Origin: Flavobacteriales bacterium
GTDB taxonomy: Bacteria; Bacteroidota; Bacteroidia; Flavobacteriales_F; PHOS-HE28
NCBI GenBank assembly: GCA_016700415.1
Contig: CP065018.1
Coordinates: 992,001 to 1,056,000 of the forward strand
Reading direction: 5' to 3'
Length of the DNA: 64,000 nt
Position numbers and translations under genes: made by a program. Below the pieces are notes generated by a model. That model was not told the origin of the DNA and searched no databases. It saw only the letters and a program-made list of their open reading frames with translations. Of this stretch, positions 25,123 to 33,069 are shown piece by piece (the stretch's first letter is position 1; every line of letters starts with the position of its first letter).

Positions 25123-26454
25123 TCAGTTCCGCACCGGCCCCATCAGCTTACGGTCCTCCTCCGTCACGTGGGGATTGAGGTAGATCGCCCTGTAGTAAGC
25201 GAAGTTCATCCGATCGTAGTGCAGGACCCCGTTGTTGTATTGCTTGATCTGGAACAGGTTCACGGCGAGGAGATAGGCGCAAAGCGGTAGGAAGACGTAC
25301 TTCCACCGCGTGGCCAATGCCCGTTCCGCCACTGCCGCAAAGGGTAAGGCGAGCACCGGATAGCTCTGCACCAGCGCCCTTGCGGAATAGCTACCGCCGT
25401 AGTGCCAATCATGCCATGCGATCACGATCCAAAGATTGAGCAGCGTGAAGGTGAGCACGCTTTTCCTCCACGGCCGTCCGCGCATGAGGAAGAGCCCTGC
25501 GATAAAGAGCACGGTGACCGGCGTGTAGATGAACCAGCCCTTTTCGCCGCCGAAGAGTACGCGGAAGTGCGGCAGGAGAAAATCCCATTTGCTGCCTACG
25601 TCGAAGACCCAGGAGCCGGTGACTACCTTCCAGTAGACCAGTTGGGGAAGGACCGGCAGGAAGGCGGCCCCCATGGCCCATGCGATGTGCGTCCGGTGGG
25701 CGCGCACCTGTGCCCACTTCACCTTCGCTTCCGCTTTGGACCCTGTGTTCCACAGCAACGGGATGAAGAGCATGATCGCCTCCGTTGGACGCGCGACCAT
25801 GGCCAGACCGATGATGGCGCCGATGACCACGGCATGGCGGATGCGCGGCACCTCGTGCCACTTGATGGTGGCCCATAGGACCAAGGCGTACAGCGCGAAG
25901 AGGTATCCGTGGCTCTGGGCATTGTCCACGCTGATGTACTGGACGGCATTGGTCGCCAGCACCAGCAGCAGGAGCGTCAGCGCCACGGTGGCTTCGCTGA
26001 AGAAGCGCTTCAGCACGCGCCGGAGCAGGAACAGCGCAAGGATGCAATAGAAGACCGGGCTGAAGGCGATGGCCCATTGGTAGGGTGGGGAAAAGCCGTC
26101 CTGCGGATGGCCGAGCATCCCGGCGGACCAATGCCCGATAAAGAAGAACGGGAGCTGCATCTGCGCCACGCCGCACAGGTACTTCGTCGCGCGGTTGCCG
26201 TTGTCCAAGTCCATCACTTGGTAGAGACCGCCCGTCCCCACCACATGGTATGCGCTGTCGATGGGAGCCAGCCAGTCCTGCCGCTTGATGTCGTGAAAAA
26301 TGAAGGTTGCCGGGAGGTATTGGTAGTAGCCGAGCGCATCCCATTGCGTCGCCTTTATCGGCGACCAGCCCCGCATTTCCGAATAGTCGAGGCGCGTCCA
26401 GATGAGGACGGTGGAGACGAGGATCACGGCGAACAAGGAGATCCGTTGGCGCAT
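25123..26454 (-). CDS. Polytopic membrane protein, GT-C glycosyltransferase-like
   Basis: A 443-residue protein with about ten hydrophobic segments. The first periplasmic loop after helix 1 contains acidic residues (TRLDYSEMRGWSPIKATQWDALGYYQYLPA), where GT-C enzymes place their catalytic Asp. Further helices and a basic soluble loop (GSKAEAKVKWAQVRAHRTH) follow. The overall look is that of dolichyl/polyprenyl-phosphate-sugar-using glycosyltransferases, but sequence motifs are too weak to assign donor or acceptor. It is divergent from fabG; no polysaccharide cluster surrounds it. Confidence 0.6.
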   Translation of the reverse strand: MRQRISLFAVILVSTVLIWTRLDYSEMRGWSPIKATQWDALGYYQYLPATFIFHDIKRQDWLAPIDSAYHVVGTGGLYQVMDLDNGNRATKYLCGVAQMQLPFFFIGHWSAGMLGHPQDGFSPPYQWAIAFSPVFYCILALFLLRRVLKRFFSEATVALTLLLLVLATNAVQYISVDNAQSHGYLFALYALVLWATIKWHEVPRIRHAVVIGAIIGLAMVARPTEAIMLFIPLLWNTGSKAEAKVKWAQVRAHRTHIAWAMGAAFLPVLPQLVYWKVVTGSWVFDVGSKWDFLLPHFRVLFGGEKGWFIYTPVTVLFIAGLFLMRGRPWRKSVLTFTLLNLWIVIAWHDWHYGGSYSARALVQSYPVLALPFAAVAERALATRWKYVFLPLCAYLLAVNLFQIKQYNNGVLHYDRMNFAYYRAIYLNPHVTEEDRKLMGPVRN

Positions 26455-26487
26455 GGTGGACCAAGTCTACGCATGATCTTGCTGAAT

Positions 26488-26495
26488 TATCTTCG
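26488..26495 (+). promoter_or_regulatory. -7 box 4 bases before fabG
   Basis: TATCTTCG ends 4 bases before the fabG ATG at 26500, again suggesting a leaderless transcript. Confidence 0.4.
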
Positions 26496-26499
26496 CCCC

Positions 26500-27246
26500 A
26501 TGGCACTACTACAAGGCAAGACGGCCCTCGTCACCGGCGGTACGCGGGGCATTGGAAGGGGCATCGTGGAGCGCTTTCTGGAGGAAGGCGCGGACGTGGC
26601 GTTCACCTACGTGAGCAGTCCGGAAAAGGCGAACGCACTGGCAGAAGAGCTGAGCAAGGGCGGCCGCAAGGTGCTCGCGATCCATAGCAACGCGGGCGAC
26701 TTCAACGCTGCACAGGCCGCCGTGGACCAAGTGGTGGAAGCCTGGGGCAAGCTGGACATCCTGGTGAACAATGCGGGCATCACGAAAGACCAGTTGCTGA
26801 TGCGCATGAGCGAGGCCGACTTCGATGCGGTGATCGCCACCAACCTGAAGAGCGTGTTCAACATGACCAAGGCGGTGATGCGCACCATGCTGAAGCAGAA
26901 GAGCGGCAGCATCATCAACATGAGCAGCGTGGTGGGCGTGAAGGGCAATGCGGGCCAAGCCAACTACGCGGCCAGCAAGGCGGGCGTGATCGGCTTCACG
27001 AAGAGCGTGGCACTGGAGCTGGGCAGCCGCAACATCCGCAGCAACGCGGTGGCACCGGGCTTCATCGAGACGGAGATGACCGGCGCACTGGACGAAAAGA
27101 CGGTGCAGGGCTGGCGCGAGAGCATCCCCTTGAAGCGCGGGGGCACACCGACGGACGTGGCCAATGCCTGCGTCTTCTTCGCCAGCGACCTCAGCAGCTA
27201 CGTCACCGGCCAAACGCTGCATGTGTGTGGCGGTATGCTGACGTGA
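26500..27246 (+). CDS. fabG: 3-oxoacyl-ACP reductase (SDR family)
   Basis: A 248-residue short-chain dehydrogenase that reduces 3-oxoacyl-ACP with NADPH in fatty-acid elongation. The cofactor loop is GGTRGIG (residues 13-19), the NNAG strand is present, and the catalytic set is N115, S142/S143, Y156 and K160 (YAASK). The end YVTGQTLHVCGGMLT is typical of FabG. The ATG at 26500 gives the normal length; a start 27 bases upstream is possible but adds nothing conserved. Other SDRs look similar, so the acyl-ACP role rests on overall likeness. Confidence 0.92.
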   Translation: MALLQGKTALVTGGTRGIGRGIVERFLEEGADVAFTYVSSPEKANALAEELSKGGRKVLAIHSNAGDFNAAQAAVDQVVEAWGKLDILVNNAGITKDQLLMRMSEADFDAVIATNLKSVFNMTKAVMRTMLKQKSGSIINMSSVVGVKGNAGQANYAASKAGVIGFTKSVALELGSRNIRSNAVAPGFIETEMTGALDEKTVQGWRESIPLKRGGTPTDVANACVFFASDLSSYVTGQTLHVCGGMLT

Positions 27247-27320
27247 TCCACGGAGGAAAAACCGCAGATGGCGCAGATGTGCGCAGATGATGTTGGATCA
27301 GAACCGCAACGGGCGCGACG

Positions 27321-27338
27321 GTCCGATACCTATCGGAC
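27321..27338. repeat. Perfect palindrome GTCCGATA-CC-TATCGGAC
   Basis: Second copy of the palindrome seen at 24922-24939 with a different two-base centre, about 75 bases after fabG. Confidence 0.7.
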
Positions 27339-27429
27339 GCAACGGAATGCAATGTTCCTTCAGATAGCACTCCTGCCATCATTTCCAAGATCATCAGTGT
27401 TCCTCTGAATAGCGCGATCTTCGCACCCC

Positions 27430-29514
27430 GTGACACTTACCACCGCTTATTCCCTTTGGCTGGCGCCGCTGTGCGTGCTGCTTGGCGCCCTTAGCGCTTG
27501 GCTGCTCTATCGACGCACGCGGGAAAGCAATGGTTGGGGCCCTGCGCTGCAATGGACCATGGGAACGTTCCGCGCGCTGGTGATCGCACTGCTGGCCTTC
27601 TTCCTGCTGGAGCCGATGGTGCGCATCCTGTTGAGGGAAGTGCGCAAGCCCGTGGTGGTGCTGGCGCATGACGGCTCCTCCTCGCTGCTGGCCACCGGTG
27701 ATACCGTGGCTTTTCGCACCACCTACGCCAAGCAACTGCAAGACCTCTCCGACAAACTGGGTGACCGCTACGAGGTACGCCCCTTCACCTACGGCAGCGA
27801 GGTGAGCGATGGGCTGCAGTTCACGCAGCAGGAAGGCCAGACGGACATTGACCAGCTGTTCCGTGCGGTCTACGATCGCTTCGCCGGACCGGACCTCGGC
27901 GCGGTGGTGATCGACGGGGACGGCATCTACAACCGGGGCCGTGACCCGCGCTTGGCCGCTGAGCGCTTGGGCGTGCCGGTCTTCGCCATCGCTCTGGGCG
28001 ACACCACCGTGAGGCCGGACCTGGTGCTGCGCGACGTGGAGCACAACAAGATCACCTACCTCGGCAATGAATTCCCGCTGCTGGTGCGGTTGCGGGCGGA
28101 TCACCTACGTGGAAAATCCACCCGCCTCTCCGTGACCAACAACGGCAAGGAGGTGACCGGGAAGGACATTCCGATCAACGCCGATCCGATGTTGTCCGAA
28201 GTGCCGTTGATGATCAAGGCTGATGTCGCAGGCCTCCAGCGCTACACCGTCTCGCTCCGCGCCGTGGAGAGCGAAGTGAGCACCGCGAACAACAGCAGGG
28301 AGATCTTCGTGGACGTGCTGGACGACCGGCGAAAGGTGCTGATCCTGGAAGCTGCGCCGCACCCGGACGTGGCCGCGATCAAGCTGGCCATGGACGCGAT
28401 GGAAGGCTATACCACCACAGTCTCCGTGTCCACGAAATTCGATGGGCACGTGAAGGACTACGACCTGATCATCCTGCACCAGCTCCCCTCCTCCTCCATC
28501 GCCATCCAGCCTTTGCTGAAGCAGATCGAGGAGCAGGACATCCCGACCTGGACCATCCTTGGCCAACAGAGCGATCTGCGCCAAGCGGCGGCCATGGGCA
28601 ACGGCGTGGACATCCAAGGCGGCCGCGGCTCGTACACGGATGTACAGGCAGCCTTCGTCCCGGATTTCAGCCTGTTCACGCTGGACCCGGAGGATGCGCG
28701 CGCCTACGACCGCTTTCCACCGTTACAGGTGCCCTTTGCACAGTATTCCCTCGGCCGTTCCGCCACCGCGTTGATGACGCAGCGCATCGGTTCGGTGCGG
28801 ACCCAGTACCCGCTCTTCGCGTTCCAGGCGCAGACGGCGCGGCGCACGGCGATCACCTGCGGGGAAGGGCTGTGGCGTTGGCGTTTGGCGGACATGCAGC
28901 AGAACAACACGAACACGCACTTCGACAAGCTGGTGCAGAAGACGGTACAGTTCCTGGCGCTGAAGCAGGACAAGAGCCGCTTCCGCGTGCGGGCGGAGCG
29001 GGAATTCGCACAGAACGAAAAAGTGGTGCTGGACGCGGAGCTTTACAATGCGAGCTACGAGACGGTGAACACGCCGGAGGCCACCATCACGCTAAAGGAC
29101 GACGAAGGCCGCGAGTTGGCGTACACCTTCAGCCGTTCCGGCACGGGCTATCACTTGGACGCGGGCGTGCTTCCCGCAGGCCGCTACGCATGGACAGCAG
29201 GCACCACCTTGGACGGCGAGCGCCTCACGGCAAAAGGCGAATTCTTGGTAAAGCCGCTGATCGCCGAGCGGATGAACACGGTGGCCGACCATGGCCTCTG
29301 GGCGAACATCTCGGCGCGCACGGGCGGCATCGCCACTTCCCCGGGGGACATGGATAAGATCGTCAACGCAATGAAGGACCGCCCGGAGATGGCGGCCCGC
29401 TCGTACTCACACGCCAGCTTCAGCGACCTGATCGGCCTGCGCTGGCTCTTCTTCCCCCTGTTATTGCTGCTGACCTTGGAGTGGGCGTTGCGCCGAAGAA
29501 GCGGGGCCTACTGA
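27430..29514 (+). CDS. vWA-like membrane protein
   Basis: A 694-residue protein with two N-terminal membrane helices (LWLAPLCVLLGALSAWLLY, then FRALVIALLAFFLLEP) and one at the C-terminus (LRWLFFPLLLLLTLEWAL). The periplasmic part starts with a von Willebrand A-like fold whose metal site reads DGSSS, followed by beta-rich domains. This is the plan of a family widespread in Bacteroidota, often near Bat-type vWA proteins, with no known function. The start is a GTG; its stop overlaps the next gene (TGATG), so the YdcF protein is translated with it. Confidence 0.8.
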   Translation: MTLTTAYSLWLAPLCVLLGALSAWLLYRRTRESNGWGPALQWTMGTFRALVIALLAFFLLEPMVRILLREVRKPVVVLAHDGSSSLLATGDTVAFRTTYAKQLQDLSDKLGDRYEVRPFTYGSEVSDGLQFTQQEGQTDIDQLFRAVYDRFAGPDLGAVVIDGDGIYNRGRDPRLAAERLGVPVFAIALGDTTVRPDLVLRDVEHNKITYLGNEFPLLVRLRADHLRGKSTRLSVTNNGKEVTGKDIPINADPMLSEVPLMIKADVAGLQRYTVSLRAVESEVSTANNSREIFVDVLDDRRKVLILEAAPHPDVAAIKLAMDAMEGYTTTVSVSTKFDGHVKDYDLIILHQLPSSSIAIQPLLKQIEEQDIPTWTILGQQSDLRQAAAMGNGVDIQGGRGSYTDVQAAFVPDFSLFTLDPEDARAYDRFPPLQVPFAQYSLGRSATALMTQRIGSVRTQYPLFAFQAQTARRTAITCGEGLWRWRLADMQQNNTNTHFDKLVQKTVQFLALKQDKSRFRVRAEREFAQNEKVVLDAELYNASYETVNTPEATITLKDDEGRELAYTFSRSGTGYHLDAGVLPAGRYAWTAGTTLDGERLTAKGEFLVKPLIAERMNTVADHGLWANISARTGGIATSPGDMDKIVNAMKDRPEMAARSYSHASFSDLIGLRWLFFPLLLLLTLEWALRRRSGAY

Positions 29515-30182
29515 TGGGTATGGGACGATCCATGGAAACACAGAAGGTATGCCCTCGTTGGCGGCGATGCCTTCTACGGGCAGGACGCTGGGCGCTTGTC
29601 CTGCTGCTCGTGGCGGTCCTGTTCTGGCGACTGCGCATACCGATGATGGAGGCCCTCGGCGACCACTTGATCTCGGAGGACCCCGTGGCGCATGTGGATG
29701 CGGTGTTCGTCCTCGGCGGTTCCATCCTTGACCGTGGCAAGGAAGGGGCACGGATCTATGAGCGGGGCTTCGGTGATCACTTCTATTTCACCGGCGCTCC
29801 CATCCCGAGCGCGCTCGAAGCCTTGGGCATCGACAGCACCGAGGCGGAATGCACAAGGACCGTGGCTGTGGAAGCCGGATTACCCATCGGGTTGACCACG
29901 GTGCTCAACAAGGGCACCAGCACCTTCGAGGAAGCGGAGGCATTGCTGTCTCAGGCCATCGCCGACAATGCCGACACGGTGATGATCATCTCCAGCCGCT
30001 TCCACCTGCGCCGGGTGGGCTTTGTGTTCAAGGACCGCTTCCGAAAGAAGGGCATCACGGTGCTGCTGCACGGCGCGCCCTGCTCCACCTTCGAGGAAGA
30101 GACGTGGTGGAAGAGCGAGGAGGGCCTGATCATGCTCAACAACGAGTACGTCAAGTTGGCCTACTACCACTTGAAGTATTGA
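29514..30182 (+). CDS. YdcF/SanA family protein (DUF218)
   Basis: A 222-residue protein with one N-terminal membrane helix (WALVLLLVAVLFWRLRI) and a periplasmic DUF218 domain: HVDAVFVLGGSILDRGKEGARIY, the STFEEAE region and IISSRFHLRRVGFVF. The family (ElyC, SanA, YdcF) is tied to envelope integrity, and the reaction is unknown. The start ATG overlaps the upstream stop as TGATG; an upstream in-frame start would overlap the vWA gene by 34 bases and was not chosen. Confidence 0.87.
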   Translation: MGMGRSMETQKVCPRWRRCLLRAGRWALVLLLVAVLFWRLRIPMMEALGDHLISEDPVAHVDAVFVLGGSILDRGKEGARIYERGFGDHFYFTGAPIPSALEALGIDSTEAECTRTVAVEAGLPIGLTTVLNKGTSTFEEAEALLSQAIADNADTVMIISSRFHLRRVGFVFKDRFRKKGITVLLHGAPCSTFEEETWWKSEEGLIMLNNEYVKLAYYHLKY

Positions 30183-30239
30183 TCCGCTCTAGCTCAGTGT
30201 CTCCTTTGGAAGACCGCTGAGTGGAAGAGTTTTGCTTAC

Positions 30240-30377
30240 AGGAATGCACCACCTAGCCCCTCCTTGAAAAAAGGAGGGGAAACAAGTGGCGGAGCCGTCT
30301 CATCGAGAGCCTATCAGAGGATCAATTTGAGAGTCGTCTCCCCTCCTTCCTAAAAGGAGGGGTTGGGGGTGGTCCGC
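30240..30377. repeat. Intergenic CCCCTCC/GGAGGGG repeat, copy 2
   Basis: The two parts of the repeat at 21138-21229 recur here in the opposite order with about 50 bp of unrelated sequence between them: first the GGAATGCACCACC part (30240-30283), then the identical 43-bp part (30335-30377). The space lies between convergent genes. Confidence 0.85.
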
Positions 30378-30424
30378 CCTCACTCAGGGTCTCCTTCTGA
30401 AGACCGTTGAGCGCGAGAGTTCCG

Positions 30425-32677
30425 CTAACGCTGGATCACCAAGCGTTGCACGGAGCGCGCTCCGGTACCTTCCGCTACCAGCAGATACGTTCCTTCGGCA
30501 AGTCGCCCAAGATCGAGATCGAGGCGTTCCATACCCGCAGAAGCTTTGCCCGTCCACACGATGCGGCCCAATGCGTCCTGAACTCGAAGATCAAGCGGGC
30601 CGGCGGTCGTGGGCAGGTACGCTGTCAACTGCCCGTTGCTCGGGTTCGGCGCCAGATGCAGGCTGCTGCCCTCCACCTCGTTGATGCCTACCCAATTCAC
30701 ACAGAATTCATCGCTTACCGAGAAGAAGAAGTCCCCATTGCCTTCCAGCAGGGACACGCCCAGTGTATCCAAGATCCGGAAATCTCCTTCGCCCCATTCG
30801 CAGCACATGCCGTCGCCGATGGCATCCTCCACGGTGAAGGTGTAGCAGGTGTGGGCCAGGCAGACCTCCTCATTCACCGTGTAGCCGTTCGGGCTGTTGA
30901 TGTATGGCCCTCCGCTGTACACGAGAAAGCCTTCAGGTGTCTCGATCTTCCAAGTGGTCTCGGTGCCGAAACGGTCAAGATCCAACTGCACGACCCCGGT
31001 GATCCCCGGGCTGTTCACCATGAAGGTGAGGCTGTCGACGTCATTCAACGGGTTGGTGTCGCCTTCATGGTTCGGGTCCGAGACCGAGACACGCAGTTCG
31101 TGCAGGCCGCTGGAGAGATGTATGGTAGGCAATGTGACGTTCACCGTCTGCACGGGCTGGATCGCTCCATACCAAGGGATCGAACCGAGCAGGACACCGT
31201 CCACTTGGTAATGGATGTTCGCAAAAGTGATCGGCCCTTCCCCGTTGTTCTTCAACGTGACGCGGGGTGAGATGCTATCACTGTTGCAAACCACATGCGG
31301 CACCTGCGCGATGCTGGTGATGGCCGCATCCAAGGGGATCGGCACATAGGCCCCCGGATCGAAACCCTGTAGCGTATCCCCGCAGACACCGAGCCATTGC
31401 TTGATCAGCGGATAGGTAAGGTCGAAGCGGCCGAAATAGTCATTGACATTGTTGGAGCAGGACGCTTGGCCACCATAAAGTTGGCCGATGAGGTGGTGGT
31501 GCTGGTCCCAAAGGCCACTGCCGCTGCTTCCCGGCTCGGTGGTGCCGGAGGTCCATTCCGGGATGTGCCAGCAATCCGCAGGGCCGTTGCCCACATCGAT
31601 GTTCTGCTGGTCGATCGGTCCGGGTGCGCTGCTGATCTTCTTGATGTCACCTGCGGGATGATGGATACAACGCACCGAATCAGGAGCCGTGCCGGTGGTA
31701 TCCCAGCCGCTGAAGTAGGGTTGGAAATCCACTGGAGGGATGCTGCTAAGGCGCAAGAAGGAAGCATCCGTAGGCGAGTTTTCGAGCAATTTGTCGCAGC
31801 CCGTTACGCTGTGGTCCATGGGCGCGTTCTCCGTGGGATCGCAAACGGGGCTTTCCCAGTTGAAGACGAAGACCCACGAGGCATTGGTAGTATTGCCTTC
31901 CGTGCAGTGGTTAGCAGTGAGGAAGTAGGGAGTGCTGTCGTTGGCGCAGTTGTTCAACAGGGTGCCTGTGCATACGCCGCCGCCGAGGATCACATGGGCC
32001 ACGGAGCGGATCTCCTGCCGCCAGAGATCGCCTTCCGGGCAGATGGTGTTCACGTTGCAGGGGCCACTATCGCCATAGCTCCGTTCTTCTCCCCCGCCCA
32101 ACTTGCGGTATTCGTGGATCACACCGCTGATGGTGAGCTGCCCTTGGCCGGCCAACGCGGCAGGCTCGATGTACTCCACCGTGATGCGTTCACCGGCAAG
32201 CGGGATCGTGCCGAAGGCCGTATGGCCGGGATTGCTTTGGGCCGTGAAGCCGCCGAGCACTTTGCCCGCCTCGTTGTAGAGGAACATGCGCGCACCCTCC
32301 GGGATCACATAGTTGCTGAACTGCAGGTTGATGCCCAACGCCCCGGGACAATCCAACATGAGGCGCCATACGCGGTCGCCATTGGGCATGGTCCACCAGG
32401 ATCCGCTGTTCGCCAGCGTGTAGTCCGTGGCATGGGTGAAGCCGAAGCGGTACGGTCCTTTGATGCCTTCGGCGGCGCGCGCGGCATCCTCGTTCATGAG
32501 CGCGGCCACGTCCACCTGCGGAAGATGCACCGCGGTCGCCGGGGGCATGCCCCGCTTCTCGGCCTTGTCCCCGTAGGGTTGACCACCGAATGAGATCTGC
32601 GCCGAAAGCGGAACGGCGAACAAAAAAGAGACGAACGATACAAGGGTAGGGATCCTGATCATGGGATAGGCTTTCAA
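30425..32677 (-). CDS. Secreted trypsin-like (lysyl endopeptidase-type) protease with T9SS sorting domain
   Basis: A 750-residue exported serine protease. A signal peptide (FVSFLFAVPLSAQ) is followed by a propeptide/beta domain, then an S1-type catalytic domain resembling lysyl endopeptidase: His257 in FLTANHCTEG, Asp304 in PTDASFLRL and Ser385 in TEPGSSGSGLWD. Next come a CARDB-like beta domain (IHYQVDGVLLGSIPW) and a type IX secretion C-terminal domain starting LAPNPSNGQLTAYL. The protein should be carried across the outer membrane and attached or released. Either the first ATG or the one five codons later may be used. It is monocistronic. Confidence 0.92.
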   Translation of the reverse strand: MKAYPMIRIPTLVSFVSFLFAVPLSAQISFGGQPYGDKAEKRGMPPATAVHLPQVDVAALMNEDAARAAEGIKGPYRFGFTHATDYTLANSGSWWTMPNGDRVWRLMLDCPGALGINLQFSNYVIPEGARMFLYNEAGKVLGGFTAQSNPGHTAFGTIPLAGERITVEYIEPAALAGQGQLTISGVIHEYRKLGGGEERSYGDSGPCNVNTICPEGDLWRQEIRSVAHVILGGGVCTGTLLNNCANDSTPYFLTANHCTEGNTTNASWVFVFNWESPVCDPTENAPMDHSVTGCDKLLENSPTDASFLRLSSIPPVDFQPYFSGWDTTGTAPDSVRCIHHPAGDIKKISSAPGPIDQQNIDVGNGPADCWHIPEWTSGTTEPGSSGSGLWDQHHHLIGQLYGGQASCSNNVNDYFGRFDLTYPLIKQWLGVCGDTLQGFDPGAYVPIPLDAAITSIAQVPHVVCNSDSISPRVTLKNNGEGPITFANIHYQVDGVLLGSIPWYGAIQPVQTVNVTLPTIHLSSGLHELRVSVSDPNHEGDTNPLNDVDSLTFMVNSPGITGVVQLDLDRFGTETTWKIETPEGFLVYSGGPYINSPNGYTVNEEVCLAHTCYTFTVEDAIGDGMCCEWGEGDFRILDTLGVSLLEGNGDFFFSVSDEFCVNWVGINEVEGSSLHLAPNPSNGQLTAYLPTTAGPLDLRVQDALGRIVWTGKASAGMERLDLDLGRLAEGTYLLVAEGTGARSVQRLVIQR

Positions 32678-33069
32678 ACGGAAGGGGCAACTGTCCGAAG
32701 AATGACGTAGGCTGCGCCTCGTTAGTTGCAGCGAAAATAGGACAAGTCAACGGCAGAGATCCACAGGCCTTCAGTCCACCTTGGATGCCTTCGCCTTCTC
32801 GTCGATGAGCTTCCGCATGGCGAACAGCTCATCGCGCAACTGTGCCGCGGCTGTAAAATCTGGTCCTGGCGGGGACTCAGTGGTAGAGGGTTACGTGCGG
32901 GGCCCGGGGGGTGGAGAAGGTGGCCGGGGTGGTGGTAAAGGGGCCGCGGCCCCACCGCGGGCGTTTCTGTTTTGTGGTTTGGTTGTCCAAATATATACAA
33001 AATCTTTTCCTATTTGTGCATTAAGTGGTTCTTACTCTCATCAAATGGTCTAAAGCCTACGCCTGTCTC
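32678..33069. other. Spacer with uvrB tail remnant and mixed-composition DNA
   Basis: This 392-bp stretch between two minus-strand genes contains a copy of the uvrB 3' end (32771-32863), then a very GC-rich low-complexity part with GGTGG/GGGGCC runs (about 32880-32970), and then an abruptly AT-rich part (about 32975-33055). No intact gene is visible. The abrupt changes of composition hint at rearrangement or a join between sequences. Confidence 0.6.
32771..32863 (-). pseudogene. Remnant of a second uvrB 3' end (UVR motif)
   Basis: On the minus strand the last 31 codons before a TGA read DFTAAAQLRDELFAMRKLID and then EKAKASKVD. This matches the UVR-domain end of the intact UvrB next door (DFASAAQLRDELFAMRKLID), but with many synonymous differences and another tail. 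Upstream of the DF the frame loses likeness and soon meets a stop. It is therefore a diverged partial duplicate, or the end of a related strain's uvrB joined here. Confidence 0.7.

Noticed and set aside
25909..26499. Long N-terminal extension of fabG
   Set aside because: The frame happens to be open antisense to the membrane-protein gene; FabG proteins begin at the MALLQGKTALVTGG segment.
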